This document shows, in pieces, positions 33,933-42,215 of a stretch of 64,000 bases of DNA. The stretch comes from Kribbella voronezhensis (GTDB taxonomy: Bacteria; Actinomycetota; Actinomycetes; Propionibacteriales; Kribbellaceae). The first letter of the stretch is position 1. Each line of letters begins with the position of its first letter. The notes below the pieces were generated by a model. That model was not told where the DNA came from, did no database searches, and saw nothing but the letters and a program-made list of their open reading frames with translations. A program made the position numbers and the translations under genes. Where the stretch lies: positions 186,001-250,000 of the forward strand of contig NZ_SOCE01000002.1 of assembly GCF_004365175.1 (NCBI RefSeq), written 5' to 3'.

Positions 33933-36900
33933 ATGACGATGCCGAAGAGATTCCGTGGCACGGCCACGGTCGTCGCGGTCGCCGCGCTCACCTGGGCGAT
34001 GACCGGGCCGGCCGCGGGAACGACGCAGGTACAGCAGGCTGCCCGGCCCCAGCTCCGGCCGGCCGCCGCTTCTGTTGCCGTAGGCAAGCTCACTCCGAGC
34101 GGCTGCGCCTTCGCCGCCGGTACGGCCGCCTGCGACCTGTACGCGATGGCCGGTACGACGACCGTGCTGGGCAACCCGGTGCCGATCTGGGGATTCTCCC
34201 CGACCGGTGCCGCCGGCACAGCCAAGGCTCCTGGGCCGGTCCTGGTGGTTCATCAGGGCGACCAGGTCAGCGTGACCCTGCACAATCAGCTGGCGGGACA
34301 GAACGTGTCGCTGGCTTTCCCCGGCCAGCCGCTTCCCTCCGGTGGTGAGGACACCACCGGCATCGGCTCCGGCGACCGGACGTACACCTTCACGGCCGGT
34401 CGCGCCGGTACTTTCCTCTACGAGGCCGGGCACACGGCCAACGGAGCCCGCCAGGTCGCCATGGGCCTGGCCGGCGCGTTCATCGTGCTGCCGTCCGACG
34501 GCACCGCGTACGGCAGTCAGCCGGCCGGGTTCCCCGCGACGGCGTACGACGACGACGCCGTGCTCGTCCTGAGCGAGATCGACCCCGCGTTCAACGCGAA
34601 CCCGAATGCCTTCGACCTGCGCGACTTCGCTCCGAAGTACCGGCTGATCAACGGCAAACCGTTCCCGGCGACCGATCCGGTGGCCACGGACCAGGGCCAC
34701 AAGGTTCTGGTGCGCTACGTCAACGTGGGTGCGCAGACGCATCCGATGAACGTGCTGGGCGGCGAGCAGGTCGAGATCGCCCAGGGCGGTCATCCCGCGC
34801 ACTACGCCACCACCGTCGCCGCGGAGAGCATCGACCCGGGGCAGACGCTGGACGCACTGGTCACCATGCCGACCGGTCCCGAGGCGAAGCTGGCGGTCTA
34901 CGACTCGTCACGGCACCTGAACAACAACGGGCAGCACACGGCCGATCCGCTGCAGTCGGCGTTCGGTGGCATGCTGACCTTCCTGGACACGAGCGCGCCG
35001 CCGCCCAGCACAGACGGCGTCGGTCCCGTCTCGACGCACCTCAAGGTGACGCCCAACCCGTCCGACGGGAAGGCCGACGTGACGGTGACCGCCGATGTCA
35101 GCGACGCGACCACCGGGGGATCGACCGTCACCCAGGCGGAGTTCGTGATCGACGACGCCGTGGCGACCGGAGTGGGCTTCGGTACGCCGATGAGCCTGCC
35201 CGGCAGCGGTGTGAGCATCACCGGCGCCAGCGGCACGATCACCACGGCCGTGCTCGATGCGCTCGATGCCGGCCGGCACACCGTCTTCGTCCGGGCGCTG
35301 GACGCGGCCGGCAACTGGGGCGTCGTGGGCTCGGTCATCCTGAACCTGCCGAAGACCGGACCGCAGACGACGAACGGCTCGATCGCCGACGTCCCGTCGA
35401 ACGGCGGCACCACGGTCAGCGTCTCTGCGACCGGCGACGACACCGATGCTGGTGGCGTGATCACCAACGCCGAATACTTCCTCGACACGGTGACCGCGGA
35501 CGGATCCGGTACGCCGATGACGCTGAACCGCAGCGCCACGGTCGTGTCGGAGGACGCCGACCTTGCTCCCGCCGTGCTGGCGGGCCTGCCCGAAGGACTG
35601 CACCACGTCTTCGTGCACAGCAAGGACTCGCTGGGGCTGTGGGGTCCGCCGCTGGACATCGAGTTGCCGATCGACCTCACCGGTCCTGCCGTCGACGCGG
35701 CCGGCGTCGGACCCAACCCGACCAACGCGGTGCTCGCCGACAAGAGCCACCCGGGCAACCTGCTGATCTCGGCGCAGATCACCGACAAGGACGCGGGCGG
35801 CGCGGCACAGAGCCTGCTCACCGACGCCGAGGCGTTCCTCGATCCGGCACCGAACCCGGCCGGTGGCACCGGGCTGCAGTTGCTGCCGGTCGACGGCAAG
35901 CTGGACTCCAACGGCGAGGCCTTCTACGGGCTGATCCCCTTGACCCAGGTGAAAGCACTTGCCGACGGCACGCATCACGTCTACGTCCGTGGCCAGGACG
36001 CGGCCGGGAACTGGGGTCCGCTGTTCGCAGTGAACCTCGTCGTCGACAAGACGGCTCCGGTTCTGGGCGCCCTGACGGCGACGCCGAACCCGACCAACGG
36101 GGCGGACACGCTGACCCTGTCCGCGCCGGTCACCGACGCGTCGCTGATCGCGAAGGCGGAGTACTGGCTCGGTACGACGGATCCCGGCGTCGGCAAGGGC
36201 ACCTCGGTGCCGGTGAGTGTGGTGGCCGGCAAGGTCCAGGTGACGATCCCGCTGGCGACAGTGCCGCCGGGCAACCAGGTCTTCAACCTGCGGGTGCAGG
36301 ATCTGGCGGGCAACTGGAGCAAGCCGGTCGCTACGACGGTGTCGGTGCAACGGCCGAACCGGATCTTCTCCGATACGTTCGAGTCGGGCGGCTTCGGGTT
36401 CTGGAGCTCGAGCACGGGCGGAGTGGCCAACACCACCACCGCGGCGCTGCCGACCGCCATCGAGCCGGGCAGTGTCCGGGGCCTGCAGGTCACCCTGCCG
36501 GGCAACGGCTATCTGACCGACACGACACCGACGGCCGAGACGACGTACCACGCGAGGTTCGTGTTCAACCGGAACACGCTCACCTCGGGGACCAACGCGA
36601 ACACGGCGCTGGCCTTGTTGCAGGGCCGGACCGCGGCAAGCGGTCAGGTCTACGCGTTGGAGTACCGGTTCAACGCCGGCTCCGCGCAGGTCCGGACGGT
36701 GTTCGACAGGAGTGGGGCGGGTGCCCTTACCGGCGCCTGGGTCACGTTGACAGCAGGGACGCACACCCTGCAGGTCGACTGGGTCTCCGGTCCGGCGACC
36801 GGAACCAACGCGGGATCGCTGCGGCTCCTGGTCGACGGGGTGAGCCGGTCGCTGCAGACCGGTAACACCAGCACGCTGCGGATCGAGACGGCCTGGCTGG

Positions 36901-36983
36901 GGGTGTCCGCCGGCCTGAGCAGCAGTTCGACCGGCCGGGCGTACTTCGACAGTTTCGCCTCGACCCGGTTCACGATGCCGTAG
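33933..36983 (+). CDS. Multicopper oxidase homologue C with Ig-like repeats and a jelly-roll end
   Basis: The 1016-residue secreted protein has a Sec signal peptide and two cupredoxin domains (to about residue 350) that keep the fold and G-G-M-L end but few ligands: F-P-G-Q in place of H-W-H-G, E-A-G-H in place of H-C-H, and T-H-P-M in domain 2. Four Ig-like repeats follow, three carrying D-A-A-G-N-W or a close variant, and a LamG-like jelly roll ends the protein. It could be a structural or surface-binding subunit of A and B. GAGGGG precedes the ATG. The start lies 11 bases after gene B. Confidence 0.75.
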   Translation: MTMPKRFRGTATVVAVAALTWAMTGPAAGTTQVQQAARPQLRPAAASVAVGKLTPSGCAFAAGTAACDLYAMAGTTTVLGNPVPIWGFSPTGAAGTAKAPGPVLVVHQGDQVSVTLHNQLAGQNVSLAFPGQPLPSGGEDTTGIGSGDRTYTFTAGRAGTFLYEAGHTANGARQVAMGLAGAFIVLPSDGTAYGSQPAGFPATAYDDDAVLVLSEIDPAFNANPNAFDLRDFAPKYRLINGKPFPATDPVATDQGHKVLVRYVNVGAQTHPMNVLGGEQVEIAQGGHPAHYATTVAAESIDPGQTLDALVTMPTGPEAKLAVYDSSRHLNNNGQHTADPLQSAFGGMLTFLDTSAPPPSTDGVGPVSTHLKVTPNPSDGKADVTVTADVSDATTGGSTVTQAEFVIDDAVATGVGFGTPMSLPGSGVSITGASGTITTAVLDALDAGRHTVFVRALDAAGNWGVVGSVILNLPKTGPQTTNGSIADVPSNGGTTVSVSATGDDTDAGGVITNAEYFLDTVTADGSGTPMTLNRSATVVSEDADLAPAVLAGLPEGLHHVFVHSKDSLGLWGPPLDIELPIDLTGPAVDAAGVGPNPTNAVLADKSHPGNLLISAQITDKDAGGAAQSLLTDAEAFLDPAPNPAGGTGLQLLPVDGKLDSNGEAFYGLIPLTQVKALADGTHHVYVRGQDAAGNWGPLFAVNLVVDKTAPVLGALTATPNPTNGADTLTLSAPVTDASLIAKAEYWLGTTDPGVGKGTSVPVSVVAGKVQVTIPLATVPPGNQVFNLRVQDLAGNWSKPVATTVSVQRPNRIFSDTFESGGFGFWSSSTGGVANTTTAALPTAIEPGSVRGLQVTLPGNGYLTDTTPTAETTYHARFVFNRNTLTSGTNANTALALLQGRTAASGQVYALEYRFNAGSAQVRTVFDRSGAGALTGAWVTLTAGTHTLQVDWVSGPATGTNAGSLRLLVDGVSRSLQTGNTSTLRIETAWLGVSAGLSSSSTGRAYFDSFASTRFTMP

Positions 36984-36993
36984 TCGACGAACA

Positions 36994-37023
36994 GCCGGGA
37001 CCCTGGGCGCTCAGGGTCCCGGC
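36994..37023. terminator. Hairpin after homologue C
   Basis: GCCGGGACCCTG and CAGGGTCCCGGC form a perfect twelve-base-pair stem with a six-base loop, eleven bases after the stop of homologue C. It likely ends or weakens transcription before the small membrane protein gene. Confidence 0.65.
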
Positions 37024-37047
37024 GCTGTCCCTTGGGAGGGGGAGGAC

Positions 37048-37524
37048 ATGTTCGCTTCAGCAATCAGCAAGATCCGGAAGGTTCCCGGCCGATGGGCCCG
37101 GCGGATCGTCATCGTGGCGACCGTGCTGGTCGTCGGGCTGGCGGCCGGCGGTTATGCCATCGCCAAGGGCTCGTCGGGGAGTACCGAATTCCCGCAGAGC
37201 TCGGCCATCGAAGCGCAGTACGGCGTGCGGTTCAGCCGGATCGCCGTGGTCGGCGACGGCGGCCTGATCACGCTCACCTATGTCGTGCTGGACAGTGAGA
37301 AGGCCACCCGGTTCCAGTCCGACGTCCAGCATCCGCCGGAGCTTCGGAGTGAGAAGCGCGACGGCGGGACCAAGCGGGTGTCGGTGATGAAGCAAGGGCA
37401 CACGTTGCGCGCGGGCCAGACCTACTACCTGGTCTACCAGAACACCAAGGGCGCCTTGCAGCACTCGGAGAAGGCGACCGTCCTGGTCGGGTCGCTGAGC
37501 CTGCAGCACGCGCCGGTGTTGTGA
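37048..37524 (+). CDS. Single-pass membrane protein of the copper locus (158 aa, unknown)
   Basis: The protein has a basic N-terminus and a membrane anchor at about residues 20-40, followed by an exported domain with beta-strand character and no cysteine. I do not recognise the family. It follows three cupredoxin proteins, and its stop codon overlaps the CopC-CopD gene start (TGATG). A role in anchoring, copper hand-over or maturation is inferred from position only. GGGGGAGGAC precedes the ATG. Confidence 0.6.
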   Translation: MFASAISKIRKVPGRWARRIVIVATVLVVGLAAGGYAIAKGSSGSTEFPQSSAIEAQYGVRFSRIAVVGDGGLITLTYVVLDSEKATRFQSDVQHPPELRSEKRDGGTKRVSVMKQGHTLRAGQTYYLVYQNTKGALQHSEKATVLVGSLSLQHAPVL

Positions 37525-39344
37525 TGCACAGGCGCCGGATCGCGCTGGTGGCCTTCCTGATCGCGTTGCTGGCGATCTGTTCGCCACAGACTGCCAGCGC
37601 GCATGCGTTCCTCACCTCGAGCAGTCCGGCGGACGGCAGCTCCCTGGCGGCCGCGCCTCGTCAGCTGCGGCTGGACTTCAGCGAGACGGTGGTCCTGGCC
37701 GCGACGCAACTCGACCTCGTGAGCGAGGACGGGCGGCGTTATCCGGTGTCCGGGCTGCGGATCGAGGGTGAAGGTGGCGAGGAACCGGCGCGGTTGCTGG
37801 CCACCCTGCCGGTCCTGCCGAAGGGCGCTTACCGGCTGTCCTGGCAGACGTTGTCGGCGGACGACCTGCATCGGACCGCCGGCGTACTCGTCTTCGGTGT
37901 CGGCCGTCAGGTCGACTCGGCCGGCCTCATCGAACCGAAGCCGGCCGCAGGTGAGTCCGGGCTGCGCTGGCTGGTCTTCCTCTCCTTGGCTTTCAGCTTG
38001 GGTGGTGCGCTGCTGAGCCGGTTGCTCACCAGACCGGCCGGACCGACAGCCCCCGACTGGCTGCACCTGGCGCGCCGCAGCCAGCTGGCCGGTGCGGTCG
38101 GAGGACTGCTGGGAAGCCTTCTCCTGCTGGAATTCCAGCTCCGTGGTGGCGCGAGCACGAGCCTTCTGGCCGGCCAGTACGGCGTTCGGTGGGGACTGCG
38201 GGAGGCAGGATTCGGCCTGCTGCTGGCGGCCTCCGTGCTGGGTGTGTCGCGGATCCGGACGTCGGCTCTGGTCCTGGGCGCAGTCCTGGTCGGTTGCGGT
38301 GCAGCTCTGCTCGGTCACTCCGGTGCGAGTTCGCCGCCGTCGTACACCAGAGTCGTTGCCGATACCCTTCACCTGCTGGCGGCCTCGGCCTGGGCCGGCG
38401 CGCTGGTGATCGTCCTCGTCTACGTCACGGCCGCCACCCGGCACCGGCACAAGTTGCCAGCAGCAATGACCGTACTGCGTGCCTTCGGGCTACCGGCCGC
38501 GCTCTGCATCAGTGTGGTGATCAGTACCGGCATCTACTTGAGCAGCGGCGTGATCGGTTCGGTGGACGCAGCCCTGGCCACCTGGTACGGCCGGACGCTC
38601 CTGCTCAAGGTCGGCGTGGTCGCGGTGATCGGAGTACTCGGTGTGGTCAACCACCGGCGGCTGCGGCGTACGGCGTCGCTTCGGCGCGGAACCATCCTGG
38701 CAGAGGCAGCCCTGGCCGTCGCGGTACTGGGGCTGTCCGGGCTGATCACCAGCGGCCAGCCTGCACTGGAGCCACAGCTGGTCCGGGACCCGGCGGCCGT
38801 GGCAGTGCCGCTGCAGGATGCACGCGTCGCAGATCTGCAGCAGACGTTGGCGGTCCGCCCGAACGCACCGGGCCGCAATCTGGTGATGGTCGAGGTCTTC
38901 GACACCAGGCGCCCGGCACCGGCGCCCGTCCGCACCGTGACGATAGGGCTGGTCGATGCGGACGGCACCACCCAGCCGCCGGTGGCTGCGCAACGACTCC
39001 CGGACGGCCGATGGTCGGCTCCCGTCGTCCTGGCCGGCAGCGGTTCGGCGCACGTCGTGGTCTCGGTCCAGCGGACCGGTCTGCCGGCAGCCGTCCACAC
39101 CTACCGGTGGGTGGTGTCAGGGGACCCAGCGACCGCCCGGACCGAGCTCGTGTCCACCAGACCACTACGCAACTGGCTGTTGCTGCTGTGGTTGGCGGTC
39201 ACGATCGTGATCGGTGCCGGCTGGTGGATCTTCGGGGTGTCCAGGATCGGCGCCGGTTCCGAGACGGCACGCGAACTGGTGGAAGCGCCCGGAGGAGCTG
39301 AGGACGAAGCGGTGTTGCAACGGGCCGGAACGGTCAGTCGATGA
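37524..39344 (+). CDS. CopC-CopD fusion protein
   Basis: The protein has a signal peptide cleaved before His in A-S-A-H-A-F, so His is the first mature residue, as in CopC proteins that bind Cu(II) by their N-terminus. A second CopC ligand is likely the His in D-D-L-H. After the CopC beta-sandwich (to about residue 130) come about eight membrane segments of CopD, then a soluble domain and a last membrane segment. Such fusions import copper or supply it to exported enzymes, here the cupredoxin proteins. The end overlaps the convergent kinase gene by eleven bases. Confidence 0.88.
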   Translation: MHRRRIALVAFLIALLAICSPQTASAHAFLTSSSPADGSSLAAAPRQLRLDFSETVVLAATQLDLVSEDGRRYPVSGLRIEGEGGEEPARLLATLPVLPKGAYRLSWQTLSADDLHRTAGVLVFGVGRQVDSAGLIEPKPAAGESGLRWLVFLSLAFSLGGALLSRLLTRPAGPTAPDWLHLARRSQLAGAVGGLLGSLLLLEFQLRGGASTSLLAGQYGVRWGLREAGFGLLLAASVLGVSRIRTSALVLGAVLVGCGAALLGHSGASSPPSYTRVVADTLHLLAASAWAGALVIVLVYVTAATRHRHKLPAAMTVLRAFGLPAALCISVVISTGIYLSSGVIGSVDAALATWYGRTLLLKVGVVAVIGVLGVVNHRRLRRTASLRRGTILAEAALAVAVLGLSGLITSGQPALEPQLVRDPAAVAVPLQDARVADLQQTLAVRPNAPGRNLVMVEVFDTRRPAPAPVRTVTIGLVDADGTTQPPVAAQRLPDGRWSAPVVLAGSGSAHVVVSVQRTGLPAAVHTYRWVVSGDPATARTELVSTRPLRNWLLLLWLAVTIVIGAGWWIFGVSRIGAGSETARELVEAPGGAEDEAVLQRAGTVSR

Positions 39345-40446
39345 CCAGTTGGTCGCCGGACGGCAGCGTGATCTCGAACAGGGCGCCGCCCAGCGGGCTG
39401 ACGCCCGCGGTGACCTGACCGCCGTGCGCCTGGGCGACTGCCTGGGCCATCGGGAGGCCGAGTCCGCTGCCCATCGATCCGCTCGGTGGACGTCGGTGCC
39501 AGAACCGTTCGAACACATGCGGCAGGTCCTCGGCCGCGATCCCTGGTCCGGAGTCCCCGATCCCGATCACGAACCGCCCCGGTTCGGCCCGGCAGGACAG
39601 CTGGATCCGGTCGCCCGGACCGGTGAAGTGGGCCGCGTTCTCGATGACCGCGTCGATCGCCAGCTCGAGCCACTCGGGGTCGATCGCGGCGGGCATCACC
39701 GGGAGCGGATCGAGCTCGAGGACCCGATCGGCACTGCTGCGCCAGTTCCGGACGATTTCTTCCAGGAAGTGGGCGAGGTCGAGCCGCTGCGGCCGGACAG
39801 CGCTGCCGGAGTCCAGTCTGGCCAGCGCGAGCAACCGGTTGGACAAGGCGGTCATCCGATCCAGCTGGCGCAGGGCGATCGCCAGGTCCTCGCGGGCGAC
39901 CGGATCGGTGCGGCCCGCGTCGAGCAGTTCGAGATGACCGCGCGCGATCGTCACCGGCGTACGGATCGCGTGCGAGGCGTCCCGGAAGAATTCACGTTCG
40001 CGGAGCAGCGCGGCCCGTCGCTGCTCGGCCATCACCTCCACCTCGCGCTGGGCGGCGACCCGTCGGCGGGCGTGCCAGACCATCGCCAGGAACAGCAACG
40101 GCATCAGCGGGATCTCTGCCCACTCCGCTCGGTTGCTCCCGTCGGCGAGCTGATGAGCGACCAGGATCCAGCCGGTCAGCCCGGTGATCAGCAAGGTGAC
40201 GATCAGGGTCTGCCCGAGCGGCCAGACGCGGAAGCCGTAGACCAGGGTCAGGCCGAGGAACAGCAGGTGGTACGGCACGACCTCGCGCTCGACCATCGCG
40301 TTCATCGCCAGGAGCATGGCGATCGCGAAGATCGCCAGCACCACGTCCGTCAGCCGGTTGTCCCGCAATCCCTGGCGTAGCCGCTCCCACCGGCCGAACG
40401 GCCCGGTGAGCCCGCGGTCAGGCGCTCTGAAGCTGATAGCCGACAT
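39334..40446 (-). CDS. Sensor histidine kinase of the redox cluster
   Basis: The 370-residue kinase has about four membrane segments with only short exposed loops, then HisKA with F-F-R-D-A-S-H-A-I-R-T-P and an ATPase domain with E-N-A-A and a G-D-S-G-P-G-I motif. The lack of a large sensor domain suggests sensing within the membrane. Its start lies inside the end of the response-regulator gene, overlapping by 29 bases, with no clear ribosome-binding site. It converges with CopC-CopD. Confidence 0.9.
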   Translation of the reverse strand: MSAISFRAPDRGLTGPFGRWERLRQGLRDNRLTDVVLAIFAIAMLLAMNAMVEREVVPYHLLFLGLTLVYGFRVWPLGQTLIVTLLITGLTGWILVAHQLADGSNRAEWAEIPLMPLLFLAMVWHARRRVAAQREVEVMAEQRRAALLREREFFRDASHAIRTPVTIARGHLELLDAGRTDPVAREDLAIALRQLDRMTALSNRLLALARLDSGSAVRPQRLDLAHFLEEIVRNWRSSADRVLELDPLPVMPAAIDPEWLELAIDAVIENAAHFTGPGDRIQLSCRAEPGRFVIGIGDSGPGIAAEDLPHVFERFWHRRPPSGSMGSGLGLPMAQAVAQAHGGQVTAGVSPLGGALFEITLPSGDQLVID

Positions 40447-41083
40447 TGCGCACTGTCTGGATCACGTCCCGGCGAAGCTTGGCACGCAGCCGGCCGACGT
40501 ACACATCGACCACGTTGGTCGCCGGGTCGAAGTCGTAGCCCCACACCGCCGACAGCAGTTCGCTGCGTGAGCAGACGGCGTCCGGATTGCGCATGAAATG
40601 CTGCATCAGCAGGAACTCCCGCTCGGACAAGGTCGTCTCGCGTCCGTCGACCCGCAGGCGGCGGGCCCGGATGTCCAGCGCGATCCGGCCGACCTGCAGG
40701 ACGAAACCACCGGTGCTGTCGCCGGGGTTCTGCAGTCGCGACCGCACCCGGGCGAGCAGTTCGCGGATCGCGAACGGTTTGGCCAGGAAGTCGACCGCAC
40801 CCCGTTCGAGGCAGTCGATCCGGGCCTCGATGTCGGCGGCGGCCGAGAGCACCAGCACCCGGGCGCCGGGTCTGGTCGCCAGTACGCCGGCCAGCACGGC
40901 CTGACCGTCCACGCCCGGCATCCGCAGGTCGAGCACCGTCATGTCCGGCTCCTCGGTGAGCGCCAGCAGCAAGCCCTGCGCTCCTTCGGTTGCCGTCAGC
41001 ACCTGATAGCCGTCGGCCTCCAGCGCCCGACGGACGAAACGGACCAGATCCGGCTCGTCGTCGACAACAAGAATCTTCGTCAT
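40418..41083 (-). CDS. OmpR-family response regulator of the redox cluster
   Basis: The 221-residue protein has a receiver domain with D-D-E, Asp52 in T-V-L-D-L-R-M-P and the K-P-F lysine, followed by a winged helix ending in R-N-V-G-Y-Q-L. GAGGGGG lies before the ATG. It is paired with the overlapping kinase gene and follows the two FMN-binding genes, 109 bases away, possibly in the same transcript. It is a candidate to bind the direct repeat upstream of the surface-protein gene. Confidence 0.92.
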   Translation of the reverse strand: MTKILVVDDEPDLVRFVRRALEADGYQVLTATEGAQGLLLALTEEPDMTVLDLRMPGVDGQAVLAGVLATRPGARVLVLSAAADIEARIDCLERGAVDFLAKPFAIRELLARVRSRLQNPGDSTGGFVLQVGRIALDIRARRLRVDGRETTLSEREFLLMQHFMRNPDAVCSRSELLSAVWGYDFDPATNVVDVYVGRLRAKLRRDVIQTVRNVGYQLQSA

Positions 41084-41192
41084 CCAGCCCCCTCAGAACC
41101 GGCTTCCGCCGGATCCGCCCGCCCCGATCCCCATTTTTCCAACCCCTAGGTCATTGTGGCTCTCCGTGACTCCAGGCGGAAGGGGGGTCGGC

Positions 41193-41651
41193 TCACTTTC
41201 CTTTCAGATGTGCAGCGTCGATAGCCGCCTGTAACGATCCCCGATAGCCGTCCGATGTGTACGTCGCGCCGGAGACCGTGTCGACGTGCGCGCTCTGGGC
41301 CGCGACGGTTTCGCGCTGCAGCAGCGGGATGGCGTAGCTGTTGATCGCCCGGTCCCGGCCGCCGGAGGAGGGGTAGTCGATCGCGGTCGCGGTGACGATC
41401 CGTCCGTTGCGGATCGTCAGCCGCACCTGCACAGGGCCGTATCTGGTCGGCACCGAGGTGCCGTTCACCACGGTGCTCCCCGTGGCCGTTCCGGGCGCCG
41501 TACGGACAACGCCTGGTGGTACCGCCGACGAGGTTGTCCCGCTCTTGGAGTTCGTGCTGGTCGGATAGAGGAACAGCAGGCCCAGCACAGCCGCGCTACC
41601 GCCCAGAACCACAAGGTTCCGGCGGGTGCGGCTGATCGGTGCGGGTCTCAC
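41193..41651 (-). CDS. FMN-binding domain protein 2
   Basis: The 152-residue protein has one N-terminal membrane anchor, a Ser/Thr-rich linker and a C-terminal FMN-binding domain with the flavinylation motif S-G-A-T-Y-T-S-D-G-Y. In this family ApbE attaches FMN to the threonine of S-G-A-T. The start overlaps the stop of the preceding FMN-binding gene (ATGA). It probably works outside the membrane as a single-electron carrier. Confidence 0.88.
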   Translation of the reverse strand: MRPAPISRTRRNLVVLGGSAAVLGLLFLYPTSTNSKSGTTSSAVPPGVVRTAPGTATGSTVVNGTSVPTRYGPVQVRLTIRNGRIVTATAIDYPSSGGRDRAINSYAIPLLQRETVAAQSAHVDTVSGATYTSDGYRGSLQAAIDAAHLKGK

Positions 41652-42199
41652 AGCGCCCCCGCTTGGTGTGCCGAGTCGAGTGCCGCCTGGAGCGAGGTCT
41701 TGTATCCCGCGGAGGTGTACGTCGCGCCGGACACCGTGTCGATCCGCCCGTTCTGGGCCTGCATCACTTCCTGGTTCAGTTGCGGAACCGCCTGGCGGTT
41801 GATGCTGTCGGTCTGGCTGTCGCCTTGCGGTCTGACCGGAGCCTTGGCAGTCACGATTCGGCCGGCCCTGATCCGCAACTCCACCTGCACCGGCCCGTAC
41901 GGCGTATCGACCAGCGTGCCGGTGAACGTCAACCGGGCCGGCGTCGCCGGTGACGTGGTTCGCGGAGCAGCCGGCGGGTGGCTGGTCCGCGAACCAGTGG
42001 GTGGCCGGCTGGTTCGCGAACCAGTGGGTGGCCGGCTGGTTCGCGAGCCAGTGGGTGTTCTGCCGGGAACCGGCGTGGTCCGGCTGGGCAGTACCGAGGC
42101 GGTGTTCTGGTCCTCGGCCGGCTTCGCGCTCGCCCGTAGTCCGAGGCCGACGACCGCCAGGCTGATCGCCGACATCGCAAGGGTGGCGCCGCGTCTCAT
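41648..42199 (-). CDS. FMN-binding domain protein 1 with repetitive linker
   Basis: The 183-residue protein has a membrane anchor, a linker with three nine-residue repeats (T-G-S-R-T-S-R/H-P-P), and an FMN-binding domain with S-G-A-T-Y-T-S-A-G-Y, the ApbE target. The linker repeats come from a 27-base tandem repeat. GGAGG precedes the ATG. The gene begins 16 bases after the ferric-reductase-like gene, from which it could receive electrons. Confidence 0.88.
   Translation of the reverse strand: MRRGATLAMSAISLAVVGLGLRASAKPAEDQNTASVLPSRTTPVPGRTPTGSRTSRPPTGSRTSRPPTGSRTSHPPAAPRTTSPATPARLTFTGTLVDTPYGPVQVELRIRAGRIVTAKAPVRPQGDSQTDSINRQAVPQLNQEVMQAQNGRIDTVSGATYTSAGYKTSLQAALDSAHQAGAL
41972..42052. repeat. 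27-base tandem repeat within the FMN-binding protein 1 gene
   Basis: Three units of 27 bases start at 41972, 41999 and 42026. The second and third differ at one base; the first is more diverged. They encode the Thr/Pro/Ser/Arg linker repeat. Unit number may vary between strains by slippage. Confidence 0.75.
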
Positions 42200-42215
42200 C
42201 CGATCCTCCGCTTGA

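Noticed and set aside
41141..41148. AACCCCTA, seen again in reverse at 43683-43690
   Set aside because: The second copy overlaps a stop codon of a kinase gene; an eight-base match is not meaningful.
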